A stretch of 22,416 nt of DNA from an uncultured Alphaproteobacteria bacterium. Lineage in GTDB: Bacteria > Pseudomonadota > Alphaproteobacteria > Caulobacterales > Parvularculaceae. Of the stretch, positions 16,525-22,416 are shown in pieces. Position numbers and translations under genes: made by a program. The stretch covers positions 1 through 22,416 of the forward strand of contig CALKYG010000195.1 in NCBI GenBank assembly GCA_938003575.1, given 5' to 3'. How positions within the stretch are numbered: position 1 is the first letter of the stretch; every line of letters begins with the position of its first letter. The notes beneath the pieces were generated by a model. It saw only the letters and a list, made by a program, of their open reading frames with translations. It did not search any database and was not told the DNA's origin.

Positions 16525-18092
16525 CCGGACTGTCGGGCGCTATCGCCGCTGTTTCTTCGCTGGGCGGGTGGCGGCGTTCGGCGGCGTCGTTCGCCGCAGG
16601 AATCGCAGCTGCGCTGTCGCAGGCGCCGTTTTACCTGCTGCCCCTCCTCGCGGTCGGATTTTGCACGCTCCTCCTTCTTGTCGACGGCGCGCGTGCGACG
16701 GCGCGCCCAGCCCGCGCCGGTTTCGCCGCCGGCTGGTTTTTCGGGTTCGGTTATTTTCTGGTCGGCCTTTACTGGGTCGCGTTCTCCTTCCTCGTTCAGG
16801 CCGATGAATTCGCCTGGATGGCGCCGATCGCCGTAGCGGGTCTGCCGGCGTTTCTCGCGGTCTTCACCGGCGCGGCGACGTCCGCTGCGGCAAAGATTAG
16901 GGTCGGCGGCTGGCGCCGAATCTTCACGCTCGTTTTCTTTTTCATGCTTGCGGAATACGCCCGCGGACACATTTTGACGGGACTTCCCTGGAACCTTCCG
17001 GGGCAAGCGCTCGCGGGAACCGCCGCAGGCGCGCAGACCGCCGCCTGGTGGGGTGTATACGGGCTTTCTTTTCTGGCGCTTGTCGTCGCCGCAACGCCTG
17101 TCGCCTTCGTCCGTGACGGACGCCAAGGCCCCCTCAAAGGCGGCGCGGCGATGATCGGCGCCGTCGCCGCTATTTACGCTGTCGGGCATGCCCGGCTTTC
17201 GCTCGTCAATCCGGGCGCGCATGACGATGTATTCGTGCGCATCGTACAGCCGAACATCCCCCAGCGCGAAAAGATTGACGGCGATCTGTGGCGGCGCAAT
17301 TACGACCGGCATATCGATCTGTCGTCGGCCCCCGCGCCTGGCGACGGCGCATTGTTCATTCTTTGGCCCGAGAACGCTGTTCCCGTGATCGATGAATCGG
17401 TTGAGGGGCTTGAGGCGCTTTCGAGGCGTCTTCCCGCGAAGTCCGAACTGATCGCGGGCGCTGTTCGGCGTGAAACCGGCCCGGGCGGCGGGACGCTCTA
17501 TTACAACTCGATTTCGGTGATCGCAGATACGGCGACAGGGCGCGCGCCGGTCGCTCATTACGACAAGCATCACCTCGTGCCCTTTGGCGAATATTTGCCG
17601 ATGCAGGGATTTCTGCGGGCGATTGGCCTCGCCCAGCTCGCGCCTTACGAGGACGGATTCACGCCCGGCGCCGGACCAATGACAATCCGGGCCGGCGGGC
17701 CCGCTTTTGCGCCGCTCATCTGCTACGAGGCTATCTTTCCAGGCCGCGTCTACCCCGGCGGAGACCGCCCGGAATGGATCGCCACGGTGACGAACGACAG
17801 CTGGTTCGGCGACAGTTCGGGGCCGCGCCAGCATTTCGACCAGGCGCGGCTCAGATCGATCGAGACGGGCCTGCCAATGGCCCGGGCGGCGAATTCCGGA
17901 GTCTCGGGATTGATCGACGCCCTCGGGCGGACAAAAGCGCGGATCGGCCTTTACAAGTCGGGCGTCATCGATGCGCCGCTGCCGCGCGCGCTTGGCGGCA
18001 CGATCTATTCCAGGTTCGGCGACCTTCTCTTTTGGCTGGTTATGGCCGTCGGGGGTCTTCTCGGATTTTTCCCCCGCGGGACAAGCGGATAA
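16521..18092 (+). CDS. lnt: Apolipoprotein N-acyltransferase
   Basis: The 523-aa inner-membrane enzyme N-acylates the terminal cysteine of lipoproteins, the last step of their maturation. About six to seven hydrophobic segments fill residues 20-225, then a periplasmic nitrilase-like domain follows. All three catalytic residues are visible: Glu284 (LWPENAVP), Lys349 (HYDKHHLVPFGEYLP) and Cys401 (PLICYEAIFPG). NDSWFGDSSGPRQH and RSIETGLPMARAANSG are further signatures. A final hydrophobic helix closes the protein. Translation starts at a GTG inside the corC stop. The rhizobial orthologue, actA, is required for acid tolerance. Confidence 0.96.
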   Translation: MTGLSGAIAAVSSLGGWRRSAASFAAGIAAALSQAPFYLLPLLAVGFCTLLLLVDGARATARPARAGFAAGWFFGFGYFLVGLYWVAFSFLVQADEFAWMAPIAVAGLPAFLAVFTGAATSAAAKIRVGGWRRIFTLVFFFMLAEYARGHILTGLPWNLPGQALAGTAAGAQTAAWWGVYGLSFLALVVAATPVAFVRDGRQGPLKGGAAMIGAVAAIYAVGHARLSLVNPGAHDDVFVRIVQPNIPQREKIDGDLWRRNYDRHIDLSSAPAPGDGALFILWPENAVPVIDESVEGLEALSRRLPAKSELIAGAVRRETGPGGGTLYYNSISVIADTATGRAPVAHYDKHHLVPFGEYLPMQGFLRAIGLAQLAPYEDGFTPGAGPMTIRAGGPAFAPLICYEAIFPGRVYPGGDRPEWIATVTNDSWFGDSSGPRQHFDQARLRSIETGLPMARAANSGVSGLIDALGRTKARIGLYKSGVIDAPLPRALGGTIYSRFGDLLFWLVMAVGGLLGFFPRGTSG

Positions 18093-18106
18093 GCGGCGCA
18101 CAACCA

Positions 18107-18134
18107 TTGCGCGCCATCCCGCATGGCCTATAGT
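18107..18134 (+). promoter_or_regulatory. Candidate promoter before the XRE regulator
   Basis: TTGCGC (18107-18112) and TATAGT (18129-18134) are spaced 16 bp apart. The -10 matches 5 of 6 consensus positions and the -35 three. It lies about 70 bp before the regulator start, in the 114-bp gap after lnt. Confidence 0.35.
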
Positions 18135-18206
18135 TAAGCGGCTGGGGAGATTTTGGCGGCTGCGCTCCGTTGGGCTGACGGGGGCCTGAAATGCGGGAAG
18201 GGCGAC

Positions 18207-18626
18207 ATGGCTGACGAGAAGAAGCCGCACCCGATCGACATTCATGTCGGCGGCCGGGTGAGGCTGAGAAGAACCATGCTGGGCATGAGCCAAGATAAGC
18301 TCGCCGAGGCGCTCGGCCTGACTTTCCAGCAAATCCAGAAATACGAAAAAGGGGTCAACCGCATCGGGGCAAGCCGCGTTTTCGAGATTTCCCGGGTTCT
18401 CAGCGTGCCGATTCAGTTCTTCTTCGATGATTTCGACGCCGGCACAGGGCGCTCCTACGGATTCGCGGAGCAGGGGTCCGACGACGGCATGGCCATGATG
18501 GAGCTTTTGAATACGCCGGAGGGGGTGCAGCTCTGCAAGCATTTCGCTTCGATCAAGGATCCGAAGATCCGGAAGCGCGTCCTCGAACTTGTAAAATCTC
18601 TGTCGAACGGCGAAGCGCAGATCTGA
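18207..18626 (+). CDS. XRE-family HTH regulator (PhrR-like)
   Basis: The 139-aa protein has an N-terminal Cro/CI-type helix-turn-helix: VRLRRTMLGMSQDKLAEALGL with the recognition part TFQQIQKYEKGVNRIGASRV (about residues 12-55). A middle segment, PIQFFFDDF, follows, then a C-terminal helical region (NTPEGVQLCKHF through LELVKSL). This is the short regulator found after lnt in many Rhizobiales. In Sinorhizobium medicae the gene at this place, phrR, is induced by low pH. Target genes here are unknown. The start is set by GGGAAGGG about 5 nt before ATG 18207; a TTG at 18153 is possible but adds unrelated residues. A separate promoter is plausible in the gap after lnt. Confidence 0.9.
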   Translation: MADEKKPHPIDIHVGGRVRLRRTMLGMSQDKLAEALGLTFQQIQKYEKGVNRIGASRVFEISRVLSVPIQFFFDDFDAGTGRSYGFAEQGSDDGMAMMELLNTPEGVQLCKHFASIKDPKIRKRVLELVKSLSNGEAQI

Positions 18627-18716
18627 AATCGACCATCTTTGTGGACATTGCCGGCGCGCTTGGTTAGAAGCCGCCGAACGTATAAACTTTTCCTTATATG
18701 AGGTTCCGGTCAGTCT

Positions 18717-19940
18717 ATGGCGCGCCAGTCTTATCTTTTCACGTCCGAAAGCGTATCCGAAGGCCATCCTGACAAGGTCTGCGACCGGATTTCCGACGAG
18801 ATTGTCGATCTCGTCTACCGTGAGGCCGCGGCCACAGGCATGAACGCCTGGAACGTGCGCTGCGCCTGCGAGACCCTTGCGACGACGAACCGCGTGGTGA
18901 TCGCCGGAGAGGTGCGCGTGCCGGAAACGCTGATGCGCGATGCGACGCACGTGAAGCCCGACCGCTTCATCGAGGCGGCGCGGGCCGCGATCCGCGAGAT
19001 CGGCTATGAGCAGGACGGCTTTCACTGGGAGACGGCCGCCATCGACGTCCTTCTGCATGGCCAGTCTGCGGACATCGCGCAGGGCGTCGACAAGGCGGCG
19101 GACGCCAACGCGGAAGGCGCAGGCGATCAGGGCATCATGTTCGGCTACGCTTGCCGCGAGACCCCGGCATTGATGCCGGCGCCGATCTATTACAGCCACA
19201 AGATCCTCGAACTTCTCGCCGCCGCGCGGCACAGCGATCAAGGCGAGGCCGGCAAGCTCGGCCCGGACGCCAAGAGTCAGGTCACCGTACGCTACGAAAA
19301 CGGCAAACCGGCGGAAGCGGTCTCGATCGTGCTTTCGACCCAGCATCTCGACGCCGGCTGGGATTCGAAAAAGGTGCGCAGCGTCGTCGAGCCCTATATT
19401 CGCGACGCGCTCGGCGATCTGAAGATCGCTGACGCCTGCAAGTGGCACGTCAATCCGACCGGCAAATTCGTCATCGGCGGTCCGGATGGAGACGCAGGCC
19501 TCACCGGCCGCAAGATTATCGTAGACACCTATGGCGGCGCTGCTCCGCATGGCGGCGGCGCGTTTTCGGGAAAGGACACGACGAAAGTCGACCGCTCCGC
19601 CGCTTACGCCGCCCGTTATCTCGCGAAAAACGTCGTTGCGGCGGGCCTTGCCGATCGTTGCACCATCCAGCTTTCCTACGCGATCGGCGTCGCTGAGCCC
19701 CTGTCCGTCTATGTCGATCTTCACGGCACGGGCCGCGTCGAGGAAGCGGCGCTCGAACGTGCGCTGAGGGAGGCGATGGACTTGACGCCGTCCGGCATCC
19801 GCCGCCATCTCGATCTCAACAAGCCGATTTACGCTCGCACGGCCGCTTACGGACATTTCGGCCGCGCGCCGGACGCGGAAGGCGGCTTCTCGTGGGAGAA
19901 GACGGACCTCGCCGAAGCGCTGAGGAAGTCGATCCGCTAA
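18717..19940 (+). CDS. metK: S-adenosylmethionine synthetase
   Basis: The 407-aa cytosolic enzyme forms SAM from methionine and ATP. The N-terminal ATP site [20 protein letters not shown] (His17, Asp19), the GAGDQG loop (134-139) and the P-loop-like GGGAFSGKD (279-287) are all intact. It supplies the methyl and radical donor for MiaB, among others. The start at 18717 fits the family N-terminus. The ribosome site is weak (GAGG 12-15 nt upstream). The 90-bp leader has a TATAAA at 18681, with a TTGGTT 15 bp before it, as a poor promoter candidate. I see no SAM-II or SAM/SAH riboswitch there. In rhizobia the next gene is trmB; here a noncoding gap follows. Confidence 0.97.
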   Translation: MARQSYLFTSESVSEGHPDKVCDRISDEIVDLVYREAAATGMNAWNVRCACETLATTNRVVIAGEVRVPETLMRDATHVKPDRFIEAARAAIREIGYEQDGFHWETAAIDVLLHGQSADIAQGVDKAADANAEGAGDQGIMFGYACRETPALMPAPIYYSHKILELLAAARHSDQGEAGKLGPDAKSQVTVRYENGKPAEAVSIVLSTQHLDAGWDSKKVRSVVEPYIRDALGDLKIADACKWHVNPTGKFVIGGPDGDAGLTGRKIIVDTYGGAAPHGGGAFSGKDTTKVDRSAAYAARYLAKNVVAAGLADRCTIQLSYAIGVAEPLSVYVDLHGTGRVEEAALERALREAMDLTPSGIRRHLDLNKPIYARTAAYGHFGRAPDAEGGFSWEKTDLAEALRKSIR

Positions 19941-20010
19941 CCGTCGATCTGTTCCGCGTGCGTCAATCAAGGGCGCCGCAGTGTTATTCCCTCCCGGGGA
20001 GGATTTCGCG

Positions 20011-20045
20011 TTATGCGCGAATTCCTTGCCGCAATTCCCGCATAA
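20011..20045 (+). other. Long imperfect hairpin 70 bp after metK
   Basis: TTATGCG-C-GAATT (20011-20023) pairs with AATTC-C-CGCATAA (20033-20045) across a 9-nt loop, with one C-C mismatch. The left arm can instead pair with the preceding TTCGCG (20005-20010 with CGCGAA at 20016-20021), so two structures exclude each other. No T tract follows. Confidence 0.5.
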
Positions 20046-20144
20046 GTCACGTGACGGCTGACAGCCAGATACGAGATCGCAGGGGCATCGTCGCATCCCT
20101 GTCTGCCTGGTTCCAAAGTCTCGAATTCGCGTAAGTGGCGAGCG

Positions 20145-20159
20145 CAGACAGGCTGTCTG
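20145..20159. promoter_or_regulatory. 15-bp perfect dyad, operator-like
   Basis: CAGACAG-G-CTGTCTG is a perfect inverted repeat around one central base. A third CTGTCTG half-site lies at about 20099-20105. It could bind a dimeric regulator; which one is unknown. Confidence 0.35.
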
Positions 20160-20227
20160 ATCCAAGCATATCCTCCTTTCATTCGGCCGCGGCCTTTCCA
20201 GTCACATGGAGCGTATGGCCTGCAGAG

Positions 20228-20243
20228 AGGTGGGGGATAACTT
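20228..20243 (+). repeat. 16-bp element shared with 4978-4993
   Basis: AGGTGGGGGATAACTT is identical to the reverse complement of 4978-4993. Only one copy of the core is present here, against three at the other locus. Confidence 0.45.
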
Positions 20244-20352
20244 TGAGGCAAGATTTTGCGCGCCGTCGACGCAGAGGTTCTTCCGGGACCTTGAAGGGCT
20301 CGCGAGCGCTTTCTTGTGACAGGCGAACGCCCCGGATCGGCGACCGGCGCGC

Positions 20353-20381
20353 TTGGCCCGAGCCTGACAGTCTTGTAATAT
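20353..20381 (+). promoter_or_regulatory. Candidate sigma-70-type promoter for the acyl-ACP synthetase
   Basis: TTGGCC and TAATAT are 17 bp apart, each matching four of six consensus positions. The transcript would carry a leader of roughly 130 nt before the start codon at 20517. Confidence 0.35.
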
Positions 20382-20516
20382 CGCGCAACAGACCGTGCGG
20401 CGGCGGCTCCATCGAAGAGGGGGCGGACGACGACGCGGTGGACTTTGCGGGGCGAGCGCAAGGGCGGAAATCGGCGGGCCCGAGGGGAAGGGCCGATCAG
20501 TCAGGAAGGGGCTTTC

Positions 20517-22181
20517 ATGGACGAGACCTTGAGGCGCATTGAGCGCCGGTCGCGAAAATCCATCTTTCACGCTCTGCTCGCCGCATCTCACAGAAAAGGG
20601 ACAGACACGGTAGCGCTGGTCGACGGCGATGGTCGTGAACTGACGTACAAGGACATCATCCGCGCAAGCTTCGCTCTCGGCGGCCCGCTCGCCCGGGCGA
20701 CCGGGCCCGGAGAGAAAGTCGGCGTCATGCTGCCGACGGGCGCCGGCGCGGTCATCGCGCTGATGGCCGCGTTTTCGCAAGGGCGCACGCCGGCTATGTT
20801 CAATTTCACGTCAGGCGCCCGCAATCTCAAGGCCGCTGCGCGCGCGGCGGAAGTGAAGACGGTCGTCACCGCTCACAAATTCATTGAGATCGCCAAGCTT
20901 GAAAGTCTTGTCGAGGAGCTCAAAGGGGCCGTCAAATTCCTCTATCTTGAAGACATGAAAGAGGAGCTCTCGCCCGTCGACAAGATTCGCGCTGTCGCCG
21001 GGCCGCTCTTGCCTCGCCTGTTCTCGGCGTCGCCCGATCCTGACAGTCTCGGCATTATCCTTTTCACATCCGGCACCGAGGGCGATCCCAAGGGCGTTGC
21101 GCTCAGCCATTCGAATATTCTGTCAAACATTTATCAGATCGCAGAGCACGTTGAAATTCTGCCCTCGGACATTTTCTTCAATCCGCTGCCGACATTCCAC
21201 TGCTACGGCCTCACCGCTGGAACGCTCTGGCCGTTACTCAACGGCTTCAAGGTCGTGTTGCACCCCTCGCCGCTGCAAACAAAGATAATCCCGCAGCGCA
21301 TATTCGAGACCGGTTCAACTGTTCTCTTCGCCACCGATACGTTTCTGCAGCAATATATGCGCGCGAGCGAGGATGGCGGCATGTCGTCCCTGCGCATTGC
21401 GGTCTGCGGCGCGGAGCGCGTCAAGGATGAAACGCGTCAGACTGCCGAGCGACGCTTCGGCTTTGAGGTGCTCGAAGGTTACGGCGTCACCGAAGCCTCT
21501 CCGGTCCTTGCGGCGAACCAGCCGGGCGACATTCGCGCGGGCACGGTCGGCAGGCTCCTCCCCGGCGTCGTCGCGCGTCTTGAAAACGTCGAGGGTCTTT
21601 CCGGCGGACAGCGCCTCTTCGTCAAAGGCCCCAACATCATGCAGGGCTATATCACGCCCGACGCGCCCGGCGTCGTTAATCCGCCTGAGGACGGGTGGCA
21701 CGACACCGGCGACATCGTCGCCTTCGACGACGAGGGCTACATGGCGATCCGTGGACGAATGAAACGCTTCGCCAAGATTGGAGGCGAAATGGTTTCGCTC
21801 GCCGTCGTCGAGAACTGCGCGACCGCCGTGTGGCCGGACAACCTGCATGCAGCAGCGATCCTTCCGGACGAAAAAAAGGGCGAGCAGATCGTGCTCGTCA
21901 CCGACAGGGAGTCGCCGGACCGCACGCAGCTTCTGGGCTGGGCGCAGAACCACGGCGTTCCGGAGATCGCCGTTCCGAGAAAGATCGTGTCCGTCGCGGA
22001 GGTGCCGGTGCTGGGCACGGGCAAGCTTGATTATGTTGCGATCGCCCGTCTTGCTGCCGACGGCGTCGGCATCACCGCCGAGCAAAGGCGCGAGCGCGAG
22101 ACGCGACTCGCCGAAATCGACGCCAAGCTTTCCGGACGAGACACGGGCGCGGCCGAGACGCTGAAACGCGCGGCTGAATAA
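20517..22181 (+). CDS. Stand-alone acyl-[ACP] synthetase of the Aas type (AMP-forming)
   Basis: The 554-aa adenylate-forming enzyme has the P-loop FTSGTEGDPKG (183-193), the motif YGVTE (322-326), TGD (397-399), the hinge GRMKRFAKIGGEM (413-425) and the catalytic lysine in GTGKLDY (Lys503). The stretches NPLPTFHCYGLTAGTLWPLL, HPSPLQTKIIPQRI and KRFAKIGGEMVSLAVVE match the synthetase half of Aas (acyl-ACP synthetase / 2-acyl-lysophosphatidylethanolamine acyltransferase) rather than ordinary FadD. The PlsC acyltransferase and the LplT transporter domains of longer Aas proteins are absent. It likely activates free fatty acids and loads them on acyl carrier protein, for recycling or lipid repair. 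GGAAGGGG about 5 nt before ATG 20517 fixes the start. A tail after residue 520 is charged and helical. Confidence 0.88.
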   Translation: MDETLRRIERRSRKSIFHALLAASHRKGTDTVALVDGDGRELTYKDIIRASFALGGPLARATGPGEKVGVMLPTGAGAVIALMAAFSQGRTPAMFNFTSGARNLKAAARAAEVKTVVTAHKFIEIAKLESLVEELKGAVKFLYLEDMKEELSPVDKIRAVAGPLLPRLFSASPDPDSLGIILFTSGTEGDPKGVALSHSNILSNIYQIAEHVEILPSDIFFNPLPTFHCYGLTAGTLWPLLNGFKVVLHPSPLQTKIIPQRIFETGSTVLFATDTFLQQYMRASEDGGMSSLRIAVCGAERVKDETRQTAERRFGFEVLEGYGVTEASPVLAANQPGDIRAGTVGRLLPGVVARLENVEGLSGGQRLFVKGPNIMQGYITPDAPGVVNPPEDGWHDTGDIVAFDDEGYMAIRGRMKRFAKIGGEMVSLAVVENCATAVWPDNLHAAAILPDEKKGEQIVLVTDRESPDRTQLLGWAQNHGVPEIAVPRKIVSVAEVPVLGTGKLDYVAIARLAADGVGITAEQRRERETRLAEIDAKLSGRDTGAAETLKRAAE

Positions 22182-22185
22182 GGCG

Positions 22186-22416
22186 TCAACCGGATATCCC
22201 GTTCGTATGCAGGTATTCCGCAAGACGAGGCAGGCCTACTGCGAGCCCGATCGAGATCACGAGCCCGGCAATCGCCTTGCCGGCATCCATGCCGATGATT
22301 TTCAGCGTGGCGCCTGGCGGGCGAACCTTGTCGATCGTCGCCAGCGCAAGCTCACGGCCGCCTATGAAGCCGAGAAACGCCCATGTCGTCGACATCGGCG
22401 TATTCGAGACATAGGC
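22186..22416 (-). CDS. Membrane protein C-terminal end, possibly a PiT-type phosphate permease (partial)
   Basis: The minus-strand frame is open to the right edge and stops at 22186, giving 76 residues of a longer protein. It shows NTPMSTTWAFLGFIGGRELA, a short polar loop, then a hydrophobic helix (KAIAGLVISIGLAVGLP) and a polar tail ending NGISG. A conserved P-x-STT at the start of a helix followed by a glycine-rich segment recalls inorganic phosphate (PiT) permeases, but the diagnostic domains lie outside the window. An internal ATG at 22395 is unlikely to be the start because the frame continues upstream. It converges on the acyl-ACP synthetase with a 4-bp gap. Confidence 0.5.
   Translation of the reverse strand, partial: AYVSNTPMSTTWAFLGFIGGRELALATIDKVRPPGATLKIIGMDAGKAIAGLVISIGLAVGLPRLAEYLHTNGISG

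Larger units (their letters stand above)
19941..20516. other. 576-bp structured noncoding region after metK
   Basis: No frame in this gap looks coding. It contains many dyads: an imperfect 13-bp hairpin (20011-20045), GTCACGTGAC (20046-20055), CAGACAGGCTGTCTG (20145-20159), GGCCGCGGCC (20185-20194) and GCTCGCGAGC (20298-20307). It also holds a 16-bp element shared with 4978-4993 and a candidate promoter at 20353-20381. It must hold the metK 3' end and the promoter of the acyl-ACP synthetase. A small RNA is possible but unproven. Confidence 0.5.

Noticed and set aside
18627..18716. A SAM-sensing riboswitch before metK
   Set aside because: The 90-bp leader lacks SAM-II or SAM/SAH core sequences that I could recognise.
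16392..20165. A 1257-codon open frame on the minus strand opposite corC, lnt, the XRE gene and metK
   Set aside because: It is antisense to four well-supported genes and shows no domain or motif. Long antisense frames are expected in DNA this rich in GC.
1..22416. Mobile elements, CRISPR arrays, tRNA or rRNA genes
   Set aside because: No transposase or integrase motif, no regularly spaced repeats beyond the 36-bp array, and no tRNA arm patterns in the gaps.

Overview
The window is a high-GC chromosomal segment from an alphaproteobacterium. The order nfuA - tsaB - rimI - fur/mur - miaB - phoH - ybeY - corC - lnt - XRE regulator - metK is the conserved housekeeping block of the Hyphomicrobiales (Rhizobiales). 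Base composition, protein style and several gene choices (stand-alone acyl-ACP synthetase, di-iron protein) fit a Methylocystaceae/Beijerinckiaceae-type organism, but that family assignment is inference. I see no phage, transposase, CRISPR array, tRNA or rRNA.

Layout. 1-2.2 kb: the 3' end of ubiB (ubiquinone biosynthesis), an unrecognised 199-aa protein, a possible 41-aa membrane peptide and a membrane acyltransferase on the minus strand. 2.3-4.8 kb: coaBC (coenzyme A synthesis), then a GDT1/TMEM165-type cation exporter transcribed divergently from a small potassium-channel protein; a palindrome of FNR/FixK type lies between the last two. 4.8-5.3 kb: a noncoding stretch with three tandem 12-bp repeats and two perfect hairpins. 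5.3-7.6 kb: NADP-type malic enzyme fused to a phosphotransacetylase-like domain (minus strand). 7.8-10.5 kb: nfuA, a RutE-type nitroreductase, tsaB, rimI and a Fur/Mur regulator, tightly packed. 10.6-12.5 kb: a di-iron carboxylate protein of unknown substrate and an exported DUF1223 thioredoxin-fold protein, lying between fur and miaB. 12.7-19.9 kb: miaB-phoH-ybeY-corC-lnt-XRE-metK, overlapping or nearly so until lnt. 19.9-20.5 kb: a 576-bp gap with no convincing gene but many palindromes. 20.5-22.4 kb: an Aas-type acyl-ACP synthetase and the C-terminal end of a membrane protein that may be a phosphate permease.

How the genes fit together. tsaB and miaB modify adenine-37 of tRNAs, ybeY processes rRNA, and rimI acetylates a ribosomal protein, so the core is a translation-quality block. 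lnt and corC serve the envelope. nfuA, fur/mur, the di-iron protein and the GDT1 exporter share an iron/manganese theme, though only fur and the di-iron gene are adjacent.

No obviously new multi-gene system is present. The best leads are the di-iron protein with a complete duplicated ligand set, the DUF1223 protein whose CxxC has become CxxS, the stand-alone Aas-type synthetase, the three-unit repeat at 4981-5016, and the structured gap after metK where rhizobial synteny breaks.
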